Positions 8,354-17,349 of a stretch of 64,000 nt of DNA are shown one piece after another. Every line of letters begins with the position of its first letter. The stretch's first letter is position 1. The notes below the pieces were generated by a model that was not told the DNA's origin, searched no databases, and saw nothing but the letters and a program-made list of their open reading frames with translations. The position numbers and the translations under genes were made by a program. The stretch comes from Bosea sp. 685 (GTDB lineage Bacteria; Pseudomonadota; Alphaproteobacteria; Rhizobiales; Beijerinckiaceae), in the NCBI RefSeq assembly GCF_031884435.1, contig NZ_CP134779.1, forward strand, positions 1 to 64,000, written 5' to 3'.

Positions 8354-8396
8354 ACAGCCTGTTAAACGTTTTACTGTAAAACGTTTAACAGGCTGT
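8354..8396. promoter_or_regulatory. Perfect 43-bp palindrome, probable LacI-family operator
   Basis: Two 21-bp arms (8354-8374 and 8376-8396) are exact reverse complements around a single central T. Each arm carries TTAAACGTTT or its complement, close to the AAACGTTT core bound by many LacI/GalR regulators. The palindrome ends 7 nt before the ATG of the LacI gene and overlaps a possible GTG start at 8395. It probably mediates autoregulation of the whole downstream operon. It could also act as an RNA hairpin that masks the start. Confidence 0.8.
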
Positions 8397-8403
8397 GGAC
8401 CGC

Positions 8404-9492
8404 ATGTCGGAGAGGCGCGTCACGATCAAGGATGTTGCGGCGCGCGCAGGCGTTTCGATCGCCACCGTGTCGAATGTCTTCAGTGGCAACAAGCCGGTGA
8501 ATGCCGATCTGCAGGAGCGCGTGCAGAAGGCGGCGCGCGAACTGTCTTATCAGGTCGACCGCGCGGCCTCGCAGCTACGTTCGGGCCAGGCCAAGGTCGT
8601 CGGCGTGCTGGTGCCAGATCTCGACGACGTGTTCTTCACCTCGCTCGTCTCGCAGCTCGAGGTCATGGCGCAGAAGGACGGTTACGACATCATCGTCGCC
8701 AGCTCGCGCGACGACACCGGGCTGGAACAGTCGCGATTGCGGACGCTGCTGGCCTGGCGTCCCTCGGGCCTGATCGTCGTGCCGTGTTCGGACGCTGTCC
8801 CCGCCGGGCTGGAAGGCGAGTTCGTGCGCCTGCCGATGGTTTTTGCCGACCGCGTGCCGCCGGAAGGGTCGATCGTCGACACGGTCGCGATCGACAATCG
8901 CGAGGCCGGCGAGATCGCCGCGCGCCATCTGCTGGAGTTGGGCCATCGCGACATCGTCGTCGCGGCCTCAAACCTGGCGATTTCGCCGATCCGGGAGCGC
9001 GTCCGCGGCGCCTCCGGCCTGATCCGTGCGAGATTGGGGGCCGACCCCACCGTGATCGAGCTCGGTTCGAATGCGGAGCGCGGCACGGAGGCCTTCGTGC
9101 ACTGGCTCGAACGGCATAAGCGGCCGAGCGCGGTCATCGCCCTGACCAATGTCATCACGCTCAGCACCTTGTCGGCGCTTGCGCGGCTGCGCATCGATAT
9201 CCCCGATCCGGTCTCCGTCGTCGGCTTCGACGACTATCCCTGGATGAGCGCGCGCAAGACCGGCCTCACCGCGATCCGCCAGCCGATCGCCGAGATCGCG
9301 GCGGCTGCCTGGGAGCGCCTGCGCGGGCGCATGTCGGGCGATGCCTCGCCGCCATTGGGTAGCGTTCTGCAGACCAGCCTGCAGGTGCGCGATTCCGTTC
9401 GCGATCTTTCGCCTGCCGCCAGGGACGACAGCGAAAGCCACGATCTGTTGCAGGACCAGGAGACGAGCACGGCGGCGAGCGCCGTGCACTGA
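8404..9492 (+). CDS. LacI-family transcriptional regulator
   Basis: A 362-aa regulator. The N terminus RVTIKDVAARAGVSIATVSNVFSG is the LacI helix-turn-helix plus hinge start. The rest matches a periplasmic-binding-protein-like sensor domain, with VVGVLVPDLDDVFFTSLVSQLE opening subdomain 1 and VSVVGFDDYPWM near the C terminus. The C-terminal 30 residues are polar and probably disordered. An in-frame GTG at 8395 would add three residues. It is the first gene of a + strand run of sugar-alcohol genes and most likely represses them until a pentitol or its product binds. Confidence 0.93.
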   Translation: MSERRVTIKDVAARAGVSIATVSNVFSGNKPVNADLQERVQKAARELSYQVDRAASQLRSGQAKVVGVLVPDLDDVFFTSLVSQLEVMAQKDGYDIIVASSRDDTGLEQSRLRTLLAWRPSGLIVVPCSDAVPAGLEGEFVRLPMVFADRVPPEGSIVDTVAIDNREAGEIAARHLLELGHRDIVVAASNLAISPIRERVRGASGLIRARLGADPTVIELGSNAERGTEAFVHWLERHKRPSAVIALTNVITLSTLSALARLRIDIPDPVSVVGFDDYPWMSARKTGLTAIRQPIAEIAAAAWERLRGRMSGDASPPLGSVLQTSLQVRDSVRDLSPAARDDSESHDLLQDQETSTAASAVH

Positions 9493-9556
9493 AAGACAAT
9501 TGCGACGTGATCACCGGGCCGACAGAGCCTGGATCAAGAGAGTTCTGGAGGAAATA

Positions 9557-10432
9557 GTGCAGCTTCGAACAACAGCACGGCTTCTGCCGCTGCTTGCGCC
9601 GGTGCATCTGCTCATCCTGAGCGTGATCGTGCTGCCGTCGCTTTATGTGGTCTGGCTCAGCCTGAACATGTCGAGCTTCGGCCAGGCGCCGAGCTTTGTC
9701 GGGCTGCAGAACTATGTTCGCGTCCTCACCGATCCGGCCTTTCACCGCGCCTTGCTGAACACGGTCGTGCTCGTCGTCGTCGCCGTCCATCTCGAACTCG
9801 CGATCGGGCTCGGCATGGCGCTGCTGTTCGCCAGCGGCCTGCCGTTTCGCCGCTTCCTGCTCGTCGCGGTGCTGGCGCCTTACGCGGTGAGCGAGGTCAC
9901 CGCCGTGGTGATGTGGCGCTTCCTGTTCGATCCCGATGCCGGGCCGATCACGCTGGCGCTGCGCGCGCTCAACCTGCCGACGCTGGATTGGTCGTTCGAG
10001 CCGTCGCATGCGATGACGCTGATCGGGCTGCTGACGATCTGGCTGCACCTGCCCTTCACCTTCGTCATCGTCTACGCGGCGCGCCTGGCCATCCCCGCCG
10101 AACTTTACGAAGCCGCCAGGATCGACGGCGCGACGCGCTGGCAGGCCTTTCGGCGCGTGACGCTGCCATTGCTTGCGCCGGCGATGCTGATCGCGCTGCT
10201 GTTTCGCTACATCTTCGCCTTCCGCCTGTTCTCGGAGGCCTGGCTGCTGACGAAGGGGGGCCCGGCGCGCTCGACCGAGGTCGTGGCGATCTATCTCTAC
10301 CAGGAGGCCTTCAGCTTCAACGCCTTCGGCCCGGCCGCCGCGACCGCCTGGATCATGGTCGTGATCTCGCTCTTGCTGGCGGGGGTTTATGTCTTCCTGC
10401 TCAGGCGGGGAGGGCTGGCTCATGCGCACTGA
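9557..10432 (+). CDS. Carbohydrate ABC transporter permease, MalF/UgpA type
   Basis: A 291-aa permease. The GTG start at 9557 is chosen because a strong ribosome binding site (GGAGGAAATA) sits directly before it; the open frame extends further upstream without support. Six hydrophobic segments are apparent, and the EAA loop reads YEAARIDGATRWQAFRRVTLP, the CUT1 sugar-permease signature. It lies 64 nt after the LacI gene and overlaps the next permease gene by 11 nt. It forms half of the import channel. Confidence 0.93.
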   Translation: MQLRTTARLLPLLAPVHLLILSVIVLPSLYVVWLSLNMSSFGQAPSFVGLQNYVRVLTDPAFHRALLNTVVLVVVAVHLELAIGLGMALLFASGLPFRRFLLVAVLAPYAVSEVTAVVMWRFLFDPDAGPITLALRALNLPTLDWSFEPSHAMTLIGLLTIWLHLPFTFVIVYAARLAIPAELYEAARIDGATRWQAFRRVTLPLLAPAMLIALLFRYIFAFRLFSEAWLLTKGGPARSTEVVAIYLYQEAFSFNAFGPAAATAWIMVVISLLLAGVYVFLLRRGGLAHAH

Positions 10433-11300
10433 TGCTTTGCGCACCGATTCCTGGCGCACTGCTTCCTGGCGCACTGAGCGCTGGCTCATCGGGCTCGGCA
10501 AGGCGGTCGCGGTCGCAGCGATCCTGCTCTGGTCGCTGTTCCCGATCCTGTTCATCGCCGTCTCCTCGGTGAAGCCGGGGCAGGACATCTTCGCGGTGCC
10601 GCCGAAATGGCTCTTCACCCCGACGCTGAAGCATTATGTCGAGCTCTGGCGGTCCTGGGGCGTCTTCTTCGACGCCTTACTGAACAGCCTGCTGATCACG
10701 GTCGGCGCGACGCTGCTCGCGATCGTCGCCAGCACCTGCGCGGGCTATGTCTATTCCCGTCATTCCGGGCGCTGGTTCGGCGCCAGCATCGCCGGGCTGA
10801 TCATCGTGCGCCTGATCCCGCCGATCGTGGTGACGCTGCCGCTGTTCCCGATCGTCAACGCGCTCGGCCTCAACGACACGCATCTCGTGCTGATCCTGCT
10901 CTATGCGACCTTCTTCGTGTCGCTCGGCACGGTGCTGATGCGCACCTTCATGGACCAGATCCCGCGCGAGCTCGACGAGGCGGCCGCCATCGACGGCGCC
11001 AGCCGCCTGACGATCCTGCGCAAGGTGATCGTGCCCTTGGCGATGCCGGGCGTGCTGGCGGTCGCGGTCTTCGTGATCGTGTTTTCCTGGAACGAGTTCC
11101 TCTTCGCCTTCGTCTTCACGGCCACGCGCGCCAAGACGGCGCCGCTCGTCATCTCCGAGATGATCGGCTCCATCGATGGCGTGGATTGGGGGATCCTGTT
11201 TGCGGCCTCGACCGTGCAGCTCGTGCCCGTCCTGCTCTTCGTCGTCTTCATGAACCGCTACCTCGTGGCCGGCCTCACCGCCGGTTCGACGAAGGGGTAG
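10422..11300 (+). CDS. Carbohydrate ABC transporter permease, MalG/UgpE type
   Basis: A 292-aa permease beginning inside the end of the preceding gene. The EAA loop is LDEAAAIDGASRLTILRKVIVP, diagnostic of MalG-type subunits, and the first membrane helix is AVAVAAILLWSLFPILFIAVSS. The N-terminal tail is unusual, consisting of imperfect repeats of RTD/RTASW encoded by near-repeats of about 15 bp (GCGCACTG...). An upstream in-frame start at 10389 lacks a ribosome binding site. Together with the MalF-type gene and the binding protein it makes an importer, but no ATPase gene is found in the cluster. Confidence 0.92.
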   Translation: MRTDALRTDSWRTASWRTERWLIGLGKAVAVAAILLWSLFPILFIAVSSVKPGQDIFAVPPKWLFTPTLKHYVELWRSWGVFFDALLNSLLITVGATLLAIVASTCAGYVYSRHSGRWFGASIAGLIIVRLIPPIVVTLPLFPIVNALGLNDTHLVLILLYATFFVSLGTVLMRTFMDQIPRELDEAAAIDGASRLTILRKVIVPLAMPGVLAVAVFVIVFSWNEFLFAFVFTATRAKTAPLVISEMIGSIDGVDWGILFAASTVQLVPVLLFVVFMNRYLVAGLTAGSTKG

Positions 11301-11323
11301 CCAACCATAAAAGGGAGGAAACC

Positions 11324-12619
11324 ATGTCGAAGAAGCCTGAAACGAAACTGACCCGCAGAACCTTCGTCGCTGGTACCATCGGCGCGGCGGCCGCGTTCTC
11401 GGTTCGGCCGGGGCTTGCCGCCGGCAAGACGCTGAACGCGCTCAGCCACAAGGTCCACCAGACCGTGCTGGGCTCCGGCGACGGCGACCTGCTGAAGGAC
11501 TGGATCAAGGCCAAGGACGCGGACGTCGCCTTCACGACCTTCGATTCCAACCCGTTGCAGGACCGGCTCTTCCGCGAGGCCAGCCTGAAGGAGACCGAAT
11601 ACGGCGTCGGCTATCTCATCGACAACCGCCCGACCTCGCAGATCGCGGCGCTGTTCGAGCCGCTGGAGCCTTATCAGAAGCAGGATGCGATCGAGGATTT
11701 CGCAGACATCGCGCCCGGTCTCGTCCAGGGCATGACGGTCGATGGCAAGCTGATCGGCATTCCGGTCCGCCATGCCACGCAGGGCCTGTTCTACAACGAG
11801 GCGCTGCTGGAGGAGGCCGGCATCTCCGCGCCGCCGACGACGTTGGAAGAGCTGATCGAGCAGTGCAAGAAGGCGACCTTCACCTCCAAGTCCGGCACGC
11901 CGGTCGTCGGCATGATCCTGGCGAGCGACCTTGCCGTCTTCCCGGTTATGTTCGCACGCGCCTATGGCGGCGACTTCATCAGCGCCGACTTGAAGCTGGT
12001 GCCTAACCGCGCCGCCCTGGAAAGCGGGCTTGCCGCGCTGCGTGGCTTGTTCGAGGCCGGCGCCTTGCCGCGCAGCTACGCGACGACCAAGAACGACGAT
12101 CACGTCACCTGGATGCAGCAGGGGCGGGCGGTCTTCTCGCCCCTGCCTTTCGCCCGCGTCGCGCAGCTCAACAACCCGGAGCAGAGCAAGTACCCGGGCA
12201 AGATTAAGGGGATCGAATTCCCCGGCTCGGCTGCGATCAAGGGCAAGGTGCCGATGGCCTCCGTCGTCGAAGCCTGGGCGATGGCGATCCCCCGTAACGC
12301 CAAGGACAAGGCGCTGGCCTGGAGCTTCATCAAGGAGGTTTCGAGCAAGCGCGTGACGCTGGGCATGGCGATCAACGGCAATGGACCGGTGCGCGTCTCG
12401 ACCTATGCCGATGAGAGGCTGAAGGCGACGAACGCGCTCGCAGCCGTCGAGGCCAAGGTCCTGGCGACGGCGCGCGGCGCCTTCCCGCCATTTCCCGAGG
12501 CGGCGCGCGCCCAGGCGACCTTCCTCGAGGAGGTTCAGCTCGCCGTTCTCGGGCGCAAGCCCGTCAAGGACGCGGTCTCCGCCATCATCGAGCGCGTCAA
12601 GCCGATGATGCCGGCCTGA
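11324..12619 (+). CDS. Extracellular solute-binding protein (sugar type), Tat-exported
   Basis: A 431-aa binding protein. The ATG at 11324 follows a strong ribosome binding site (AAGGGAGGAAACC). The N terminus has a twin-arginine signal, TRRTFVAGTIGAAAAFS with R11-R12, and a likely cleavage after GLAAG or nearby. The body matches family 1 sugar-binding proteins (GLFYNEALLEEAGI, then a WSFIKEVSS segment near the C terminus). It would present a sugar or sugar alcohol to the two permeases upstream. A stable stem-loop follows the gene, consistent with higher transcript levels for the binding protein. Confidence 0.92.
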   Translation: MSKKPETKLTRRTFVAGTIGAAAAFSVRPGLAAGKTLNALSHKVHQTVLGSGDGDLLKDWIKAKDADVAFTTFDSNPLQDRLFREASLKETEYGVGYLIDNRPTSQIAALFEPLEPYQKQDAIEDFADIAPGLVQGMTVDGKLIGIPVRHATQGLFYNEALLEEAGISAPPTTLEELIEQCKKATFTSKSGTPVVGMILASDLAVFPVMFARAYGGDFISADLKLVPNRAALESGLAALRGLFEAGALPRSYATTKNDDHVTWMQQGRAVFSPLPFARVAQLNNPEQSKYPGKIKGIEFPGSAAIKGKVPMASVVEAWAMAIPRNAKDKALAWSFIKEVSSKRVTLGMAINGNGPVRVSTYADERLKATNALAAVEAKVLATARGAFPPFPEAARAQATFLEEVQLAVLGRKPVKDAVSAIIERVKPMMPA

Positions 12620-12632
12620 TCCGACGAATAAC

Positions 12633-12654
12633 GGCCGGCGCTACGGCGCCGGCC
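12633..12654 (+). terminator. Stem-loop after the binding-protein gene (attenuator or mRNA stabiliser)
   Basis: A perfect 9-bp GC-rich stem (GGCCGGCGC/GCGCCGGCC) with a TACG loop follows the stop codon by 13 nt. There is no T-run after it, so it is more likely a processing or stabilising hairpin inside the operon than a full terminator. Confidence 0.6.
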
Positions 12655-12715
12655 CCTGCTCAGCCCATCGACTTAACCGCCAATCGACTCAATGCCAGTG
12701 GAAGGAAATCGCCTC

Positions 12716-14155
12716 ATGTCCATGACCGGGGTTCGCTTCATCGAGGAGCCGGCGCGCTCCATCCCCGTCTCGGCCGAATACGACGTGCTCGTCGTCGGCG
12801 GCGGGCCATCGGGCCTCACCGCCGCGCTCGCCGCCGCCGAGGACGGCCTGCGCGTCGGGCTGATCGAGAGCCGCAGCTTCGTCGGCGGCAATATGACGAT
12901 CGGCCTGCCGGTGCTGGGCTTCCTCGGCCAGAAGGGCAACCAGATCATCGACGGGCTGCCGCAGAAATTCATCGAACGCCTGCGCCGGGAGCGCGACGGG
13001 GCGAGCGAGCATCGGCCCTGCCCGCTGCATATGGGCATCACGCTGGTCGAGCCCGAAGCGGTCAAGACCGTGGCGCTGGAGATGCTGATCGAGGCCGGCG
13101 TCGATGTGCTGTTCTACACCTTCTTTGCCGGCGCGCTGGTCGAGAACGACATTATCCGCGGCGTCATCACCGAGAGCAAAACCGGCCGCACCGCCATCCT
13201 CGCCAAGGTCGTGATCGATTGCAGCGGCGATGCGGACGTCGCCTACAGCGCCGGCGTGCCGACCGAAAAAGGCAATGCCGATGGCGGCATGCAGCCGCCG
13301 ACGCTGATGTTCTGCCTCGCCGGCGTCGACACCGATGCGCTGCGCATGAGCATCGCCAATGCTCCGCCCGAGGCGCGCACCTATCTCACCGATTTCATTC
13401 CCGCCGAGTATTTCGGCCAGAACCAGCAGTTCATCGTCGTCGGCATGCGCGAACTCATCGCCAAGGCCAAGGCCGAGCGCGGCCTGGCGATTCCCAATGA
13501 GCGCACGATCATCATCACCGGTCTGAAGAAGGGCGAGGTCTGGATCAACATGACCCGGGTCAAGGGCACCGACGGCACCAATGCCCGCAGCCTGACCAAG
13601 GGCGAGATCGAGGGCCGTGCCCAGATCGACGACATCGTGACCTATCTCGTCAACTATGTGCCGGGCTTCGAGAAGGCCTATTTCACCAAGACGGCGCCCT
13701 TCCTCGGCATCCGCGAGACGCGCCGCATCCTCGGCCAATATGTGATGACGCAGGAGGATGTGCTGGCCTGCAAGCATTTCGACGATGCGATCGCCGTGGC
13801 GAGCTATCCGATCGACATCCACCGCCCTTCCGATGACGGCTGCACCCTGATCTGGTGCGGCGATTGCTACGATATCCCGTACCGGTCTCTGGTTCCCCAG
13901 AAGATCGGCAATCTCCTGGTCGCCGGCCGCAGCATCTCGGCCACGCATGAGGCCATGGGCGCGATCCGCGTCATGGCGACCTGCATGGCGATGGGCGAGG
14001 CCGCCGGGCGCGCCGCCAAGATTTCGGTGCGCGGCAACCGCCCGCCGGCCGATATCGACCTCGAGGAACTGCGCCGCCAGCAACTCGATCACGGCGTCTA
14101 TCTGCGCAACCCCGACGGCAGCCGCGCTGGACCGCCGAACCGGGCTGCGGCCTGA
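12716..14155 (+). CDS. FAD-dependent oxidoreductase (FAD_oxidored family)
   Basis: A 479-aa protein from the ATG at 12716, which has GGAAGGAAAT upstream; an ATG at 12692 would place that binding site inside the gene. The dinucleotide-binding motif is VVGGGPSGLTAAL near residues 27-39, followed by an E at the end of beta-2 (LIESRSFVGG). A C-terminal FAD segment, LLVAGRSISATHEAMGAIRVM, closes the Rossmann fold and is typical of the FAD-dependent oxidoreductase group (PF12831). It has no signal peptide. Its place between the importer and a kinase suggests it oxidises the imported polyol or a derivative, but the substrate is not shown by sequence. Confidence 0.88.
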   Translation: MSMTGVRFIEEPARSIPVSAEYDVLVVGGGPSGLTAALAAAEDGLRVGLIESRSFVGGNMTIGLPVLGFLGQKGNQIIDGLPQKFIERLRRERDGASEHRPCPLHMGITLVEPEAVKTVALEMLIEAGVDVLFYTFFAGALVENDIIRGVITESKTGRTAILAKVVIDCSGDADVAYSAGVPTEKGNADGGMQPPTLMFCLAGVDTDALRMSIANAPPEARTYLTDFIPAEYFGQNQQFIVVGMRELIAKAKAERGLAIPNERTIIITGLKKGEVWINMTRVKGTDGTNARSLTKGEIEGRAQIDDIVTYLVNYVPGFEKAYFTKTAPFLGIRETRRILGQYVMTQEDVLACKHFDDAIAVASYPIDIHRPSDDGCTLIWCGDCYDIPYRSLVPQKIGNLLVAGRSISATHEAMGAIRVMATCMAMGEAAGRAAKISVRGNRPPADIDLEELRRQQLDHGVYLRNPDGSRAGPPNRAAA

Positions 14156-14234
14156 CCGCAGCCTGACCGCTCTTGCACGGGCAGCTCTTGCACGGGGCGG
14201 CCATCGCCGCCCCCGCCGACAGGATCGCGAGGAT

Positions 14235-15890
14235 ATGACCGAGCATTTCATTGGCATCGACGTCGGCACCGGCAGCGCCCGCGCCGGCATTTTCGACCGG
14301 AACGGGCGCATGCTCGCGACCGCCAAACACGACATCGCGCTCTATCAGGACGGGCCCGATATCGCGGAACAGTCGAGCGCGGATATCTGGCGCGCCGTCT
14401 GCGCCAGCGTGCGCGTGGCGATGGCGCAAGCGAAGCTCACATCTGAGGCCATCGCCGGCATCGGCTTCGATGCGACATGCTCGCTGGTCGTGCTTGGACA
14501 GAACGGGGCGTCGCTGCCTGTCGGCGCCCATGGCGATGCGAGCCGCGACATCATCGTCTGGATGGATCACCGCGCGCTTGCGCAGGCTGAACGCATCAAC
14601 CGCATCAATCATCCGGTGCTCGCCTATGTCGGCGGCACGATCTCGCCCGAGATGGAAACGCCGAAGCTGCTCTGGCTCAAGGAGCATCTGCCGGAGAGCT
14701 ATGATGCGGCCTGGCAGTTCTTCGACCTCGCCGACTTCCTGACCTGGCGGGCGAGCGGCTCGTTGGCCCGCTCGGTCTGCACGGTCACCTGCAAATGGAC
14801 CTATCTCGCCCATGAGGCGCGCTGGGATGCCGATTACTTCCACCAGATCGGGCTTGGCGATCTGGCCGAGCAGGGTTTTGCGCGCATCGGTACCGAGATT
14901 GTTCCCGGTGGCACGGCTCTGGGCCAAGGCCTCACAGTGCAGGCCGCGGCCGATCTCGGTTTGAAGCACGACACCGCCGTTGCGGCAGGGCTGATCGACG
15001 CGCATGCCGGCGGCCTCGGCTCAATCGGCGTCCGCTCCGAACACGGCACGGCGCTGACCCGCATGGCCTATGTCTTCGGCACCTCGGCCTGCACCATGGC
15101 GAGCAGCCGCGAACCGATTTTCATCCCGGGCGTCTGGGGGCCCTATTTCTCGGCGATGGCGCCGGGGCTCTGGCTCAGCGAAGGCGGCCAGTCCGCCGCC
15201 GGGGCGGCGATCGAGCAGTTGATCGGCTTCCATCCGGCCACGCCGGAGGCGCAGCGCCTAGCCGCAAAAGATGGTCTTTCGCTGCCCGCTTGGCTGGCAG
15301 ACCGCGCAGCTGGACGGAGCGACGACCTCTCCGACGCCGTGCGATTGGCTGATGGCCTCGTCGTCGTGCCCGATTTCCTCGGCAATCGCTCACCCCATGC
15401 CGATCCGCAGGCGCGCGCCCTGGTCGCCGGTCTTGGCATGGAGCGCGACCTCGACCATCTCGTCGCGCTCTATGTCGCCGGGCTCACAGGTATCGGCTAC
15501 GGGCTGCGGCAGATTCTCAGAGCCAGCCGCGCGCGGGGCGCCACGATCGAAGCGATCGTGCTCAGCGGCGGCGCGGGCCGGCATCCGCTGATCCGGCAAG
15601 TGCTGGCCGACTGCGCCGGTTTGCCCGTGCTCGTGCCTGACGATGTCGACCCCGTTCTGCTCGGTGCGGCGATGCTCGGTGCGGCCGCGGCCGGCGCCTT
15701 CCAGGATCTCGCCCAAGCCATGACCGAGATGGCCCCGGTTGCGAGCGCCTTCACGCCAACTGGGGGCGCAATCGCTGCACTTCATGACAGGCGTTTTGCC
15801 GCCTTCGAGCATCTGCAGGAGGCCGCGCGCGTGGCGCGCGACCTCCTGCAGGCAACCGAAGATCACGCAGTATCGGAGTCGACGCCGTGA
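14235..15890 (+). CDS. FGGY-family carbohydrate kinase, D-ribulokinase-like
   Basis: A 551-aa kinase. [15 protein letters not shown] (residues 7-21) is the phosphate-1 loop of FGGY kinases, and [11 protein letters not shown] and [10 protein letters not shown] are characteristic of the D-ribulokinase/FGGY subgroup rather than xylulokinase or glycerol kinase. The C-terminal ATP-binding region contains [21 protein letters not shown]. It would phosphorylate D-ribulose or a related ketopentose. It overlaps the following SDR gene by 4 nt (GTGA). Between it and the oxidoreductase gene are a short direct repeat (GCTCTTGCACGGG, twice) and a 7-bp hairpin at 14194-14213. Confidence 0.9.
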   Translation: MTEHFIGIDVGTGSARAGIFDRNGRMLATAKHDIALYQDGPDIAEQSSADIWRAVCASVRVAMAQAKLTSEAIAGIGFDATCSLVVLGQNGASLPVGAHGDASRDIIVWMDHRALAQAERINRINHPVLAYVGGTISPEMETPKLLWLKEHLPESYDAAWQFFDLADFLTWRASGSLARSVCTVTCKWTYLAHEARWDADYFHQIGLGDLAEQGFARIGTEIVPGGTALGQGLTVQAAADLGLKHDTAVAAGLIDAHAGGLGSIGVRSEHGTALTRMAYVFGTSACTMASSREPIFIPGVWGPYFSAMAPGLWLSEGGQSAAGAAIEQLIGFHPATPEAQRLAAKDGLSLPAWLADRAAGRSDDLSDAVRLADGLVVVPDFLGNRSPHADPQARALVAGLGMERDLDHLVALYVAGLTGIGYGLRQILRASRARGATIEAIVLSGGAGRHPLIRQVLADCAGLPVLVPDDVDPVLLGAAMLGAAAAGAFQDLAQAMTEMAPVASAFTPTGGAIAALHDRRFAAFEHLQEAARVARDLLQATEDHAVSESTP

Positions 15891-16615
15891 CGCAGCAACT
15901 GGCCGGAAAAACCGCCGCGATCACGGGCGCCGCCTCGGGGATCGGGCTTGCTTGCGCAAAGCGCCTGCTCGCAGCGGGAGCCTGCGTCATTCTGGTCGAT
16001 CGCGACGAAGCAGCGCTGGCTCGTGTATGCGGCCCGCTTGGCGCGGAGGCGATACCGCTCGTCGTCGATCTGACCGATGCGGCTTCGGTCGCCGGCATGA
16101 TGCCGCAGATTCTCGCAAGGACCGGCCAGCTGGACATCTTCCATGCCAATGCCGGCTCCTATGTCGGCGGGCCGGTCAGCGATGGCGATCCCGATGCCTG
16201 GGACCGGATGCTGAATCTCAACGTCAACGCCACCTTCCGCAGCATCCATGCCGTGTTGCCGCATATGATCGCGCGCAAGACCGGCGACATCGTCGTCACA
16301 AGTTCGGTCGCGGGCGTCGTCCCGGTGGTGTGGGAGCCGATCTACACCGCCTCCAAGCACGCGGTGCAGGCCTTCGTTCATACCGTCCGCCGTCAGGTCA
16401 TTCCGCATGGCCTGCGTGTCGGCGCCGTCCTGCCCGGCCCGGTCGTGACGGCGCTGATCGCGGACTGGCCGCGCGAAAAGCTCGAAGCCGAGCGTGCGGC
16501 CGGCGGCCTGATCGAAGCCGAGGAGGTGGCGGAAGCCGTCTTCTTCATGCTCAGCCGGCCCCGCAACGTCACGATCCGCGATCTCGTCATCCTGCCGCAA
16601 AGCACGGATCTTTAG
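15887..16615 (+). CDS. Short-chain dehydrogenase/reductase, ribitol-dehydrogenase-like
   Basis: A 242-aa SDR with GTG start overlapping the kinase stop. The cofactor motif is TGAASGIG (residues 13-20), the NAG motif appears as HANAGS, the catalytic Ser lies in VVTSSVAG, and Tyr153/Lys157 form YTASK. An acidic Asp after beta-2 (LVDRDE) favours NAD(H). With a D-ribulokinase-like partner, the natural assignment is oxidation of ribitol (or another pentitol) to D-ribulose, followed by phosphorylation to D-ribulose 5-phosphate. The substrate is an inference from operon context. It is the last gene of the operon. Confidence 0.88.
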   Translation: MTQQLAGKTAAITGAASGIGLACAKRLLAAGACVILVDRDEAALARVCGPLGAEAIPLVVDLTDAASVAGMMPQILARTGQLDIFHANAGSYVGGPVSDGDPDAWDRMLNLNVNATFRSIHAVLPHMIARKTGDIVVTSSVAGVVPVVWEPIYTASKHAVQAFVHTVRRQVIPHGLRVGAVLPGPVVTALIADWPREKLEAERAAGGLIEAEEVAEAVFFMLSRPRNVTIRDLVILPQSTDL

Positions 16616-16642
16616 CCGTAAGAGACTGTTTCGAAACGCCCT

Positions 16643-16694
16643 GAGCCCTCATCCTTCGAGACGCCGCTTACGCGGCTCCTCAGGATGAGGGCTC
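16643..16694. terminator. Palindromic repeat between convergent genes, likely bidirectional terminator
   Basis: GAGCCCTCATCCT (16643-16655) is perfectly inverted at 16682-16694, with further complementarity inside (GCCGC...GCGGC). It fills the gap between the SDR gene (+) and the response regulator (-). Sequences of the CCTCATCCTTCGAGACG...CAGGATGAGG form recur in many rhizobial genomes, so it is probably both a repeat family member and a transcription stop. Confidence 0.65.
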
Positions 16695-16715
16695 GAATGT
16701 CCAAACAGATGGGCT

Positions 16716-17345
16716 CTAAGGACCCGGGATGGCAGGCTTGGCCAGCCTGTCGGCCATCCGGATCAGATCCGCCAGCGTCGCGGCCTTCATCTTGCGCATG
16801 GCCTGGCCACGGTGGACCTTCACCGTGATCTCGCTGAGGTTGAGCTCGGCTGCAATCTGCTTGTTGAGGCGGCCCTGGACGACGAACGCCATCACATCCC
16901 GCTCGCGCATCGACAGGGTCTCGAAGCAGGCCTTGATCTCGGCCAGCGCGGCCTCTCCGGCGCGCCTCTCGCGATCGCTGTCGATGGCGGCGCGGATCGC
17001 GTCGAGCAGATCCTGCTCGCGAAAGGGCTTCAGCAGGAATTCGACGGCGCCGGCTTTCATGGCGCGCACGGCCATCGGCACATCACCATGGCCGGTCAGA
17101 AAGATGACCGGCAGGGGATCGTGCGATTTGGCCAGCTCCGCCTGGAAATCCATGCCGCTGGGCCCGGGCATCCTGACGTCGAGAACCAGGCAGGACGGCT
17201 GGTCGGGGCGACGAACGAGCGAGAACTCGCGGACCGATGCGAAGCAGGCAACCGCATAGCCTACGGAGCGGAGCAGGCTGTCGAGCCCGTCCCGCACGGA
17301 GGGATCGTCGTCGATGACGAAGACGGTCGGGGTCTCCTGGCTCAT
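16716..17345 (-). CDS. Response regulator, FixJ/LuxR type
   Basis: A 209-aa two-domain protein. The receiver domain has the acidic pair in VIDDDPSVRD, phospho-acceptor Asp56 in LVLDVRMPG, Thr in FLTGHGD and Lys in FLLKPF. The output domain is a LuxR-type helix-turn-helix (LSMRERDVMAFVVQGRLNKQIAAELNLSEITVKVHR). It sits 4 nt after the histidine kinase gene, so the two are co-transcribed and form a pair. FixJ-type regulators activate transcription when phosphorylated. The target genes are unknown; the neighbouring ABC transporter is the nearest candidate. Confidence 0.93.
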   Translation of the reverse strand: MSQETPTVFVIDDDPSVRDGLDSLLRSVGYAVACFASVREFSLVRRPDQPSCLVLDVRMPGPSGMDFQAELAKSHDPLPVIFLTGHGDVPMAVRAMKAGAVEFLLKPFREQDLLDAIRAAIDSDRERRAGEAALAEIKACFETLSMRERDVMAFVVQGRLNKQIAAELNLSEITVKVHRGQAMRKMKAATLADLIRMADRLAKPAIPGP

Positions 17346-17349
17346 GGCC

